Source of the DNA: Pedobacter paludis
GTDB lineage: Bacteria > Bacteroidota > Bacteroidia > Sphingobacteriales > Sphingobacteriaceae
Direction: 5' to 3'
Assembly (NCBI RefSeq): GCF_003173575.1
Contig: NZ_QGNY01000002.1
Coordinates: 372,001 to 436,000, forward strand
DNA length: 64,000 nt
In this document: piece by piece, positions 9,685-16,853 of the stretch
Layout: each line of letters starts with the position of its first letter
Position numbering within the stretch: position 1 is the stretch's first letter
The notes under the pieces: model-generated
What the model was told of the DNA's origin: nothing
The model's database searches: none
What the model saw: the letters and a program-made list of their open reading frames with translations, nothing else
Translations under genes and position numbers: made by a program

Positions 9685-10101
9685 TAATAAAATAAATTTC
9701 TTAGAAAGAAAGCTTAAAATAAACCCCCTAAAGCTCTTAAAGCCTAATTACGAAAAGTCTATATCTGAATAGGCCACGTTTTTTGTATCAGTTTTAATGA
9801 CAGTATTGTAGCCTTAAAATCTTGGAAAACTACCCGAGAAAGCGTATTTATACGTGTTATACTAACGATTATCTTTTTGCTCAGCGTCTAATTTATATGA
9901 CAGTCCAAAAGCGGGTTTCAGGCTATAAACTAACGTGATTTTTTTTCGATGATTTCAAATAATTTGATGCTTGTCAACAACTATTTATTTTTTCGCAAAA
10001 TATTCTGGCATTTTTCTAAATTCTATGATCCATGTGGAACAAGTTATACTGTTCTTTCTTGATTACCTGGCAAAGCTTCAGGGAATATCGGTTAGCTGAT
10101 T
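9685..10101. other. gene-free stretch between the sigma gene and the ICE control region
   Basis: 417 bases, AT-rich, with no convincing reading frame. It probably holds the promoter of the sigma operon. It is also a possible place for the left end of the ICE, but I found no direct repeat shared with the DNA beside the integrase at 40457-40567. A small palindrome CGTATttATACG lies near 9845. Nothing else stands out. Confidence 0.4.
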
Positions 10102-10317
10102 TCAAAAACCTTTCTGCTGTCCCTGCAGGCTATTCTCGATCAGGAATTTCTTATACTCAAAAATGTCCTTTATGGTCAGCCCCGAGATATCCATAAGCTC
10201 TTCTGGCTCCCGGTCCAATAATTCCCTTAGAAAAATAAAGCCGTTTTCTCTAAAGATTGTTTTCAGTGATTCGCTTAGATCCAGTTGCAGGATCTGTTTA
10301 TCGATTAATTCTTTCAA
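10102..10317 (-). CDS. small protein resembling the C-terminal domain of RNA polymerase alpha subunit
   Basis: 71 residues. The sequence LDLSESLKTIFRENGFIFLRELL, then PEELMDISGLTIKDIFEYKKFL, follows the pattern of the RNA polymerase alpha C-terminal domain (LDLS, a turn with G and a following hydrophobic, LxELL, two helix-hairpin-helix motifs). There is no N-terminal assembly domain, so it is a free-standing alpha-CTD-like module of about the right size (60-70 residues). The start is TTG at 10317; no in-frame ATG lies upstream. It is transcribed away from the HTH regulator at 10429, with a dyad between them. A role in DNA or UP-element binding, or in contacting a transcription factor for ICE control, is inference. 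A generic HhH DNA-binding protein is the alternative. Confidence 0.6.
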   Translation of the reverse strand: MKELIDKQILQLDLSESLKTIFRENGFIFLRELLDREPEELMDISGLTIKDIFEYKKFLIENSLQGQQKGF

Positions 10318-10365
10318 TTCGGATATAAATATTTTAACCCAAAGATAAAAACATTGGAATAAAAT

Positions 10366-10406
10366 CGTATATATACAAGTGGTATTAATACAGTGGTTTA
10401 TATACG
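10366..10406. promoter_or_regulatory. operator-like dyad in the divergent intergenic region
   Basis: CGTATATA (10366-10373) and TATATACG (10399-10406) form an 8-bp inverted repeat. Between them are two similar half-sites, tacAAGTGGTa and taCAGTGGTt. The dyad lies between the divergent starts at 10317 and 10429, where an autoregulating HTH protein would bind. A weak TTTACTTTG -7-like element lies only a few bases before the ATG at 10429, which would give a very short leader. Confidence 0.45.
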
Positions 10407-10428
10407 GGCTGTTGATTTACTTTGAACC

Positions 10429-10689
10429 ATGCCCAGAGGAATCGATTTGTCTAACAAAAAACATGCTCTTCCGCCAGAAGAATACCTCAAGAAACTTGGC
10501 GAAAGGGTTCGCTCACTTCGCGTTTCAAAAGGCTATACGAACTATGACAAGTTTGCTTACGAGCATGATATCGACAGATCTCAATGGGGTAGATTCGAAA
10601 CCGGCAAAGATCTCCGCTATACCAGTCTACTGCAAATTGTCTCTGTTTTCGATATGACTTTGGAAGAATTTTTCAGCGAGGGTTTTTAG
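10429..10689 (+). CDS. XRE-like helix-turn-helix transcriptional regulator
   Basis: 86 residues forming a single HTH domain. KLGERVRSLRVSKGYTNYDK is helix 1, FAYEHDIDRSQWGRFETGKD covers the helix-turn-helix, and the closing helices are TSLLQIVSVFDMTLEEFF. The pattern of hydrophobic positions and the phrase 'R.E.GKD' match the HTH_3/XRE family. There is no second domain. The gene is divergent from the alpha-CTD-like gene and lies just before the RteC-like gene, a place where ICEs often keep their excision and transfer regulators. The target DNA is probably the dyad in the intergenic region upstream, by inference. Confidence 0.85.
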   Translation: MPRGIDLSNKKHALPPEEYLKKLGERVRSLRVSKGYTNYDKFAYEHDIDRSQWGRFETGKDLRYTSLLQIVSVFDMTLEEFFSEGF

Positions 10690-10747
10690 CCTAAAGCATC
10701 TCCATTTTTACTGCTTTTTATTTTTTTTGCTAATTCAAGACTGTCTG

Positions 10748-10803
10748 TTACTTGATGTTTTAAACTTGCTGCCATTCAAGTTTAACCCTAATCTATCAAG
10801 TAA
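10748..10803 (+). promoter_or_regulatory. nested inverted repeats overlapping the rteC start codon
   Basis: An outer pair, TTACTTGAT (10748-10756) and ATCAAGTAA (10795-10803), encloses an inner pair, TTAAACTTG (10760-10768) and CAAGTTTAA (10777-10785), with an 8-base loop. The right outer arm ends on the A of the rteC ATG. The structure could be a two-site operator. It could also be an RNA hairpin that hides the start codon. Confidence 0.5.
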
Positions 10804-11687
10804 TGGACAAGATCTATATAGATGAAATATACTCAAGGCTGGAATCTGAACTCTCTGAGGTAGATCCCTTTCCGGATTTATTTTCAAATGCTCTGGGGAT
10901 TGTCTCTTCCTATATGCATCTCCTTCATGGGCATATTTTGGAAAGCGGTTTTGCCGATGAGGGAGAGGAGATCTATTTTTTTAAGCATGTAAAGCCCAGG
11001 TTTTACCACTGGTATATTTTTCTGGTGGAACGCCATACGATCTCGAAAGGTCTTGCCATCGGTACCGAGCATATGGCAAGGGACTATTATCTTCAAGAAC
11101 TCTCTTTTATCAAGCGCTATTTCGATCAGAACGGGTTTATTTACCACTATTTTCTGGAAGGGGAGACTTCAAGGGATGCGGACTTCTTTCTACGATCATT
11201 CTTTCAGCCGGCGCTGGATTCGCCGGGGGCTGTGTTTCCCAATTTCTCGACCAATCACGATTATACTTTTTCCAAGATTCTAGCTTATGAAAAACTTCAG
11301 GAATTTCTTGTGATCCGCCTGCGTGCTACCTATGCAACCGACGTGAGCACGATTTTAGGTGAGCTCCGATCGGGCAGGAAACGGACTTGGACGGACGAGA
11401 AGATCAAGCTCGTGGAACTGGCCTATGGTATCTATTTTATGAACTCGGTAGATTTTGGAAAAGCGGATATCACGGATATAATTTCTGCATTGGAGGATGC
11501 CTTTAATGTTCATTTGGGGGTTGTCTATCGCCGGTTTGTCGAGATTTCAAGGCGGAAATCGACCAGCCACACTTCCTATCTCGATGCCATGAGGGCTGAG
11601 ATCGTTCGGCGCATTACCGAAAAGGACAGGTACAAACCCTTTGGCCCCAAGAAAAAAACGGATGGCGATCCGGATAAAAATCGTTGA
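10803..11687 (+). CDS. rteC: RteC-family ICE regulatory protein
   Basis: 294 residues, normal length for RteC-domain proteins. The N-terminal half has the family phrases EIYFFKHVKPRFYHWYIFLVE and ARDYYLQELSFIKRYFDQNGFIYHYFLEGETSRDADFFLR. The C-terminal half has LVELAYGIYFMNSVDFGKADI, then IISALEDAFNVHLGVVYRRFVEI and a run of basic residues (SRRKSTSHTSYLD). In CTnDOT, RteC activates the excision operon after induction. Here it lies in the ICE control region between the HTH gene and a candidate RNA. No RteA/RteB two-component pair lies next to it in this window, so its trigger may differ from the tetracycline-induced system. Family placement is confident; the function is transferred from CTnDOT. 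Confidence 0.82.
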   Translation: MDKIYIDEIYSRLESELSEVDPFPDLFSNALGIVSSYMHLLHGHILESGFADEGEEIYFFKHVKPRFYHWYIFLVERHTISKGLAIGTEHMARDYYLQELSFIKRYFDQNGFIYHYFLEGETSRDADFFLRSFFQPALDSPGAVFPNFSTNHDYTFSKILAYEKLQEFLVIRLRATYATDVSTILGELRSGRKRTWTDEKIKLVELAYGIYFMNSVDFGKADITDIISALEDAFNVHLGVVYRRFVEISRRKSTSHTSYLDAMRAEIVRRITEKDRYKPFGPKKKTDGDPDKNR

Positions 11688-11699
11688 CACTATAAAAAT

Positions 11700-11965
11700 G
11701 TTGTCAATCCCAGCTCTCCGCGTTTGAGAATTTTGCTCCCAGTATCTGTTAGGTCTTTGACATCTGGGAACGAAACATTATCCGCTTTTTGGGCGGAAAT
11801 TTTGCGAAGGCGGAGGTGGAAGCCCCGAGCCGAAAGCGCATTGGCAGACGAGGTTCCGGATTGTAGAATCCGACGTGGGTAGTTCCGATTAACATAGAGG
11901 CCATCTTTAGCGGATTGATACCACGCTTTTTAGGGTCAGCTTGAAGGGGGCATTTGCCCCCTTTT
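11700..11965 (+). ncRNA. candidate structured RNA downstream of rteC (RteR-like position) with terminator hairpin
   Basis: This 270-base region has no reading frame but several compact hairpins: TCCGC/GCGGA (11781-11797), CGGATT-GTAG-AATCCG (11857-11872), and a terminator-like AAGGGGGC-ATTT-GCCCCCTT (11944-11963) followed by TT. In between is a G+C-rich, purine-rich stretch that does not look like coding DNA. In CTnDOT the small RNA RteR, which lowers tra expression, is encoded directly after rteC. The position here is the same. Whether this RNA is related to RteR or only analogous cannot be told without an alignment. The ends given are approximate. Confidence 0.5.
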
Positions 11966-11993
11966 GCATTTGTATAGACGTAATCTATTATCT

Positions 11994-12971
11994 ATGGCAA
12001 CATATATAGACGCCAGTAAACTGCTATCGGAAACCTCTATCACGGACTTCCTTGAACGGCTAGGCTACCGGCCGGTTAAGCGATCCGGCAATGAACATTT
12101 TTACCTAAGTATGCTGCGCGAAGAACGTACTGCTTCGCTCTGCGTAAATGAGGGGCTTTCGGTCTGGTTCGACCACGGCGGTCCAAATGCATCCGGTATC
12201 CGGGGCGGTAATCTGATCGATCTGGCCATTTCCTACTGGCACCCTATTTCTTATGTTGATGCGCTCTACAAGATAAAAAAGGTGATGGGAAACAACGTTC
12301 AATTAAGCGATGAAATTTCTATGAAAAACCAGGAGCGAAAACGGCTTTTTATAAAGCTCCCCAATTATAAGATCGAAGCGATAAAACCATTGGGGACAAA
12401 TACTGCCATTACCAGTTATCTGCAGAACAGGGGAATTTGGGGCATGGCCGATGGGCATATTCATGAACTTTATTATTTTGTGCGTGACGATAAGGGCGTG
12501 CAGAAAAACTTCTTTGCCGCCGGCTGGCAGAATGAAAACGGCGGCTGGGAAGTCCGCAACAAATATTTTCAAGGGTGTCTTGGTCACAAGGGGTTATCTT
12601 TTATTGAGGGCAATGAAGATGAGCTGGTTATTTTTGAGGGCTATATGGATTACCTCAGCTGGAAATATGAAAACGAAGACTGCTCGCCAAGCGTAGTGGT
12701 TTTAAATTCCCTTTCTCTTTTGCCAGCCGGGATCAACAGGGCCAGAAAATTTGAATACATTGAAGCCTATTTCGACAGAGATAAGGCTGGATTAAAAGCT
12801 ACCCTGGATTTTAAAGAAGCATTGCCCATGGCAAAAGATTGTTCCGGTATTTACTCAGGGTTTAAGGATTACAATGAAAAGCTGATGGCCGACCTCCAGC
12901 ATCTGCGACTTGGTGAAAAAGATTTTGCAGGTCTTTGTTTAGGGGGCAATAAAGTTGGGGGTTCTCGTTAG
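11994..12971 (+). CDS. Toprim-domain DNA primase of ICE type
   Basis: 325 residues from the ATG at 11994 (MATYIDASKLL). An earlier start at 11964 would fall inside the terminator hairpin. The N-terminus resembles the CHC2 zinc-finger region of DnaG-like ICE primases (FYLSMLREERTASLCVNEG, WFDHGG, GGNLIDLAI) but lacks the zinc-binding cysteines. The C-terminal Toprim fold shows the acidic motifs ELVIFEGYMDYLSW and AYFDRDKAGLKA. The enzyme probably primes the complementary strand after transfer, or supports replication of the excised circle. It stands alone, about 340 bases before the putative oriT. No helicase gene follows, which is unusual for replication modules and means the host helicase must be used. 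Confidence 0.85.
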   Translation: MATYIDASKLLSETSITDFLERLGYRPVKRSGNEHFYLSMLREERTASLCVNEGLSVWFDHGGPNASGIRGGNLIDLAISYWHPISYVDALYKIKKVMGNNVQLSDEISMKNQERKRLFIKLPNYKIEAIKPLGTNTAITSYLQNRGIWGMADGHIHELYYFVRDDKGVQKNFFAAGWQNENGGWEVRNKYFQGCLGHKGLSFIEGNEDELVIFEGYMDYLSWKYENEDCSPSVVVLNSLSLLPAGINRARKFEYIEAYFDRDKAGLKATLDFKEALPMAKDCSGIYSGFKDYNEKLMADLQHLRLGEKDFAGLCLGGNKVGGSR

Positions 12972-13308
12972 TGGTATATCCAGATATGCGCATAGGTCTA
13001 TAGCTCTGGATATTGGGGTATGTCTGGGTATATTCGTCTATTGCGACATCTTGAGATATTTAGCCATTTGCGGATGACTAGATTACCGCTGATATCTGAA
13101 TACCCTGTTATTGGCAGATATTCCGACATGCCAAGATATCTAGATTTTTATGCAGGGGGCTTTGGCTAATTGTTTTGGTTCCTCCGTCTTGATTTACACC
13201 ACATCTGGCTTTACACAATTACTATATTCTTCATTTGCCGTTTTAATTTTCTATTCGCTGTGAGGGGAACTCGGACTATGCAGGAATGTCCATTTTTTTC
13301 TAAATGGA
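12972..13308. other. gene-free stretch with repeated ATATC-type motifs
   Basis: The first 190 bases contain many short words built on GATAT/ATATC, including an inverted pair ATATCCAGA (12976-12984) and TCTGGATAT (13005-13013) and later GATATCTG, CAGATATT and AGATATCTAG. The second half is T-rich and nondescript. The words could be binding sites of a protein working at the adjacent oriT. No reading frame of interest is present. Confidence 0.4.
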
Positions 13309-13441
13309 GCAAGCCGAAGTTGGGCAGAGCCCTACTTTGCTTGCCCACGGCGCTGCCGTGGGGGTTCCAAGTATCCTCCGGGGATACTTGTCCGCGCTAT
13401 TGCGCCCATGCGGGGAGAAAAGGGGAACCTTTGGCGTTCCC
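13309..13441 (+). other. candidate origin of transfer (oriT): cluster of hairpins before the mobilisation genes
   Basis: Five dyads lie in 133 bases: GCAAG...CTTGC around GGGC-AGA-GCCC (13309-13344), CCCACGGC-GCT-GCCGTGGG (13344-13362), CAAGTATCC-TCCGG-GGATACTTG (13368-13390), GCGC-tatt-GCGC (13394-13405) and GGGAAC...GTTCCC (13423-13441). The cluster ends about 35 bases before the BfmA/BtgA-type gene, and oriT usually lies directly upstream of mob genes. The nick site itself cannot be named from sequence alone. Confidence 0.55.
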
Positions 13442-13475
13442 TTGATTTATTTGAGCTAGTTTTTTTGGAATTTGG

Positions 13476-14027
13476 ATGAAAGATGTCAATATCAGGTCGG
13501 TAAGATTTTCGGTGGCCCTGGACGAGAAGTTCGAGAAGATTGCCAGGAAGCTTGGCCGAACAAAACGGTTGCTGTTCGCGCAGATGGTGGACTATTTTTA
13601 TAAGACCAAAAAAGATCCGACCGATCTAAACGATGATCTGCTGAAAAATACGCTGGTCAAAAACCATCAGCAGTATATCGGCTTTATCCGTGCGCAGGAA
13701 AATATGCTTCTAGTTCCGATAAAAGTGGAGGTCGATAAGGTTTCCAGGTCACAGCGGGACATCATTGAACGTTTTAATTCTGAAATCCTAAAGCATAATG
13801 CATTGGTTCTCAGCGGTCAAAAGTCGCATGTTTTGGCCATGGCGGAAATGGAAAAAAGTGTTGCACTTCTTGTCAAAAAGACAAAGGATGCCGATGTGCT
13901 TAAAGCCCAGTTTTTGTTTCTGCTGGAGGAATATATTTCAGCAAGGGAATCATTGGGGATGAGGGCTTCAGCAAAAGACAGACAGGAACTCGGCAATAAA
14001 TTCAAAGATCAGGTCAGATTGCTTTAA
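13476..14027 (+). CDS. BfmA/BtgA-type mobilisation accessory protein
   Basis: 183 residues. The N-terminus (MKDVNIRSVRFSVALDEKFE, then KIARKLGRTKRLLFAQMVDYFY) has the form of a ribbon-helix-helix DNA-binding domain and resembles BfmA/BtgA mobilisation proteins of Bacteroides elements. The rest is helical and charged, probably a coiled coil (about 75-165). Such proteins bind oriT and help the relaxase open and nick the strand. The gene lies between the hairpin cluster and the relaxase-like gene, 9 bases before the latter, so the two are translated together. Confidence 0.7.
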   Translation: MKDVNIRSVRFSVALDEKFEKIARKLGRTKRLLFAQMVDYFYKTKKDPTDLNDDLLKNTLVKNHQQYIGFIRAQENMLLVPIKVEVDKVSRSQRDIIERFNSEILKHNALVLSGQKSHVLAMAEMEKSVALLVKKTKDADVLKAQFLFLLEEYISARESLGMRASAKDRQELGNKFKDQVRLL

Positions 14028-14036
14028 TAGAAGATT

Positions 14037-14975
14037 ATGTTCATTAACATTACCGATAAAAAAGAAGCTGAGAACAAAGGCAGCAGTGCGATGCTTGTGC
14101 ATTATCTCGAAAAAGAAAACCGGATTCCAAAGAAACAGCAACAGGAATTTTGGTTCAATGCCCTGCGCTCTGATATCTCACCTTTCGAGGTGATGAGCCG
14201 GATAGATGGCAATGTGGCGAAGCTCGGGCGAAACGATCCCAAGTTTTTTTTGATCAACATCAGTCCGAGCCAAAAGGAGATTGCCTTTTTGATGGAAAAA
14301 TTTGGACGTGATGGTGCACGAGAGAAGCTAAAGGAATTTACCGCAAGGGTAATGGATGAATATGCCAAAAACTTTAAACGGGCAGGAATTTCGTCTCAGC
14401 AGGATTTGCTTTGGTTCGGAAAACTTGAAGATTTCAGGTATTATACTTTTACCGACCGGGAGGTTAAACAAGGGGAGCGCAAACGTGGTGAGCGAAAAGA
14501 TGGGGAGCAGATGCATATCCAGGTTATCGTCAGCCGAAAGGACGCGACCAATAGGATCAAGCTTTCTCCGCAAAATACCTCCAGGGGAAAAAACATTGAG
14601 CATTCCAAGAAGATGGGCCAGTTTGACAGACTTGCCTTTAAGCAGAGCGGTGAAACGGTTTTCGATGAGCTTTTTGGTTTTGACCGAAAGCTTAAGGATT
14701 CGCTCCAGTTTGCCAACGTTCAGAAAAACGGCTCACTTACCGAGCGCAGTGAAATGGCAGCCCGAAGTTTGGAGGAAGATATTTCCGTTGCGTTTTCGAG
14801 TATTCATATCGAACCTGAACAGCAAGCTTCTCTTGCGGAGGACACGGATCTGGAGATTTCCTTTTTGCCATTGCTCGATGCCTTTTCGATTGATATCAGT
14901 GACGATATTGACGATGAGGCTATTCTAGGCAGGAACCGGCAGCGCAAAAGAAAAGCGCGCACGAATACCAGGTAG
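14037..14975 (+). CDS. relaxase-like mobilisation protein (DUF5712 type)
   Basis: 312 residues. It starts MFINITDKKEAENKGSSAML and has LVHYLEKENR, FEVMSRIDGN and the motif QMHIQVIVSRKD near residue 160-172, which parallels the HxH...SR metal-binding motif of Mob relaxases with Q in the second His place. I recognise this as the DUF5712 family found beside BfmA-type proteins in Sphingobacteriia ICEs. It should nick oriT through a tyrosine, but I cannot assign the active-site residue. It is short for a relaxase and has a variable acidic C-terminus (about 240-300) ending in a strongly basic tail (RNRQRKRKARTNTR). The function is inferred from family and place. Confidence 0.7.
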   Translation: MFINITDKKEAENKGSSAMLVHYLEKENRIPKKQQQEFWFNALRSDISPFEVMSRIDGNVAKLGRNDPKFFLINISPSQKEIAFLMEKFGRDGAREKLKEFTARVMDEYAKNFKRAGISSQQDLLWFGKLEDFRYYTFTDREVKQGERKRGERKDGEQMHIQVIVSRKDATNRIKLSPQNTSRGKNIEHSKKMGQFDRLAFKQSGETVFDELFGFDRKLKDSLQFANVQKNGSLTERSEMAARSLEEDISVAFSSIHIEPEQQASLAEDTDLEISFLPLLDAFSIDISDDIDDEAILGRNRQRKRKARTNTR

Positions 14976-15121
14976 CATTCCTTTGTTTGGAGTGTTTTTG
15001 GGCTTTGGTGTTCTTGATGGCGCATTTCATTGATGTCCTTCTGGACGTATGTTTACCCTAAGTTCTTGTTTGCCTTTCTAATTTTTAAATCAATTTCCAT
15101 TCACCTTTAAACCGATTGCCT

Positions 15122-16153
15122 ATGCTAAAACACGGTAGCCTGTTCAGCGGTATCGGCGGCTTTGACATTGCCGCCAGCTGGGTGGGCTGGCAGAATGTTT
15201 TCTCCTGCGAGAAACATCCCTTCTGCAGACAATTACTTCAATATTACTGGCCAAACACTGTCCACTATGACGACATCTTTCAATTCAGTGCAACTGAGTA
15301 TCTCGGGGCTATCGACATCATCTCCGGAGGATTCCCATGCCAGCCCTTTAGCCAGTCCGGGCGGAGAAAGGGCACGCAGGATGACCGCTATCTCTTCCCG
15401 CAGACTATCAGAATTATTAAGGAGGCAAGGCCCAAGTGGATTGTTCTTGAAAACGTATCTGGACTGTTCAGCATTCTCGAGCCCGGTAGTCTATCTAAGA
15501 TGGAAATCCAAGAGATCGAGCTTTTTTGTGAAGATTACGACCAGGTTCCAAGCCGCACGATCATCCGACTCCAGCGGAGGGTCATCGCCAGTATCATCTC
15601 AGAAATCCGTGCAGCAGGATACCTATTACCAGAACTTAAAGACGGCACACCAGTCATTCTGTGTATTCCGGCTGCTGGTATTGGTGCCCCGCACGCAAGA
15701 AACCGGGTCTGGTTTATTGCCCACGCCGACGGCTTCGGAGATAACCTCCATCAAGGCGACCATCAAAACTGCCAGGGCGGGGATGCCGCTGAAGTCGCGC
15801 AGGAACGAAAACGGAAATGGCGGGCAGATTTCGCTGACGGATTTTCTGGTCTACCTTACGATAATGGGATCATCGAAACATGGTCGGAAGAAATCGGGAG
15901 GGTCGCCAGCTTCTTTCCTGGGCAGACTGCACCAGGCGCTTCCCAAACAGGGGGATTCAGCATTCCTAGCTGGGAAAACTGGCCAACTCAATCCGCGTTT
16001 TGTGGCGGAGATGATGGGATTTCCGGTGGACTGGACGGAATTACCTTTTCGAAGTGGCGGGAAGAAAGCGTAAGGGCTTTCGGCAATGCAATCGTTCCGC
16101 AGGTAGCCTTGGATATTTTTAGGACCATTGATTTTTTGGAAAGGGGCTATTGA
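15122..16153 (+). CDS. C5 cytosine-specific DNA methyltransferase (Dcm family)
   Basis: 343 residues from ATG 15122 (MLKHGSLFSGIGGFD, motif I for S-adenosylmethionine). Motif IV is GGFPCQPFSQSG with the catalytic cysteine at about residue 73. Motif VI is VLENVSG (about 110), motif VIII is ARNRVWFIAHAD, and motifs IX/X are SVRAFGNAIVPQVALDIFRTI at the C-terminus. The segment between VIII and IX (about 205-290) is the variable target-recognition region. No restriction enzyme is nearby, so this is an orphan methylase that may protect the ICE from restriction in new hosts. The gene overlaps a 303-residue open frame shifted by one base, listed separately. The stop overlaps nothing downstream; traA starts 65 bases later. 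Confidence 0.93.
   Translation: MLKHGSLFSGIGGFDIAASWVGWQNVFSCEKHPFCRQLLQYYWPNTVHYDDIFQFSATEYLGAIDIISGGFPCQPFSQSGRRKGTQDDRYLFPQTIRIIKEARPKWIVLENVSGLFSILEPGSLSKMEIQEIELFCEDYDQVPSRTIIRLQRRVIASIISEIRAAGYLLPELKDGTPVILCIPAAGIGAPHARNRVWFIAHADGFGDNLHQGDHQNCQGGDAAEVAQERKRKWRADFADGFSGLPYDNGIIETWSEEIGRVASFFPGQTAPGASQTGGFSIPSWENWPTQSAFCGGDDGISGGLDGITFSKWREESVRAFGNAIVPQVALDIFRTIDFLERGY
15162..16073 (+). other. long overlapping reading frame inside the methyltransferase gene, with protein-like motifs
   Basis: Shifted by one base from the methyltransferase, this frame stays open for 303 codons (MTLPPAGWAGR to PFRSGGKKA). Its last third does not look random: GSGLLPTPTASE, then GKTGQLNPRFVAEMMGFP and VDWTELPF. 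I recall phrases of this kind (LLPTPTA, LNPxFVxEMMGFPxxWT) from methylase-associated proteins of phages and Bacteroidetes ICEs. The early part, EDSHASPLASPGGERARRMT, is the shifted reading of the catalytic GGFPCQPFS region. Either both frames are translated or the similarity reflects a long history of frame-shifted annotation. I saw no clear ribosome-binding site. Confidence 0.4.
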
Positions 16154-16217
16154 GTTCGGTTCTGATGATTTCTCTCTATTTCCCGCTGGCCTGCTTTATT
16201 TATTAACCGATATTATT

Positions 16218-16853
16218 ATGGTCATTTTACTTGGAAACCAAAAGGGCGGTGCGGGAAAAAGTACCCTGACGCTACTACTGGCCAATTATCTCTCTCTGGT
16301 CCGGAAGAAAAAAGTAACGGTCCTGGATATGGATTATCAGGCCTCGATTTCTGCAAAGGCGGAAAAATCAAAGGTGCCTGAAAATGAAGGCTTATACGAG
16401 GTCATCCCATGTGACCTGAAAATCTATCCCGCCGTGTTCAGCACACTGAAATCCAATACAGAGGAGCTGGTTATTATTGACATGCCGGGAAAGATGGATG
16501 ACGATGGGCTGATCCCTGCAATCCTCTCTGCCGACCTGATTTTATGCCCGTTCAACTATGATGAATTTTCGGTGGATTCTACGCTGCTATTTGCGATGGT
16601 TTGCTCGAAACTGAATATGGTGGCGAGCCGACTGTTTATTCCCAACCGCATCAAAACCACGGTGAAGTACGAGACAAAACTGGAAGTCGACAATGCGCTG
16701 AGAAAATTTGGGAGCGTTTCGCCAGCCATTCCTGACCGGATAGATTTTCAGCGGTTGACCACCTCTCATATTCCACTTGCCGTATTGCCTGTGGTCATTC
16801 CCATTCTGGATCTGGTTTTTGAATCCTACATCATGAAAGGGAAATCAGGGTGA
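16218..16853 (+). CDS. traA: TraA, ParA-family ATPase of the conjugative transposon
   Basis: 211 residues from ATG 16218 (MVILLGNQKGGAGKST). Earlier in-frame starts overlap the methyltransferase gene and would add an unlikely leader. The deviant Walker A box is GNQKGGAGKSTLT (residues about 6-18), Walker A' is VTVLDMDYQAS and Walker B is LVIIDMPGK. It belongs to the MinD/ParA group that opens the tra operon in Bacteroidetes ICEs, where TraA may position the relaxosome or the mating machinery. The stop overlaps the GTG start of the next gene (GTGA), so translation is coupled. Confidence 0.88.
   Translation: MVILLGNQKGGAGKSTLTLLLANYLSLVRKKKVTVLDMDYQASISAKAEKSKVPENEGLYEVIPCDLKIYPAVFSTLKSNTEELVIIDMPGKMDDDGLIPAILSADLILCPFNYDEFSVDSTLLFAMVCSKLNMVASRLFIPNRIKTTVKYETKLEVDNALRKFGSVSPAIPDRIDFQRLTTSHIPLAVLPVVIPILDLVFESYIMKGKSG

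Noticed and set aside
1..9700. Sus locus as certain ICE cargo
   Set aside because: Sigma and fecR resemble the ICE in composition but susD and the peptidase do not, and the boundary is unknown.
9685..10101. Left att site of the ICE
   Set aside because: No direct repeat with the DNA around 40457-40567 was found by eye; the left end may be outside the window.
13170..13445. 91-codon frame across the oriT candidate
   Set aside because: It runs through several perfect hairpins and has no domain pattern, and the DNA structure explains the region better.
14356..14928. 190-codon open frame overlapping the relaxase-like gene
   Set aside because: Arg/Ser-rich composition without any protein-like motif; the frame of the relaxase has clear family phrases.
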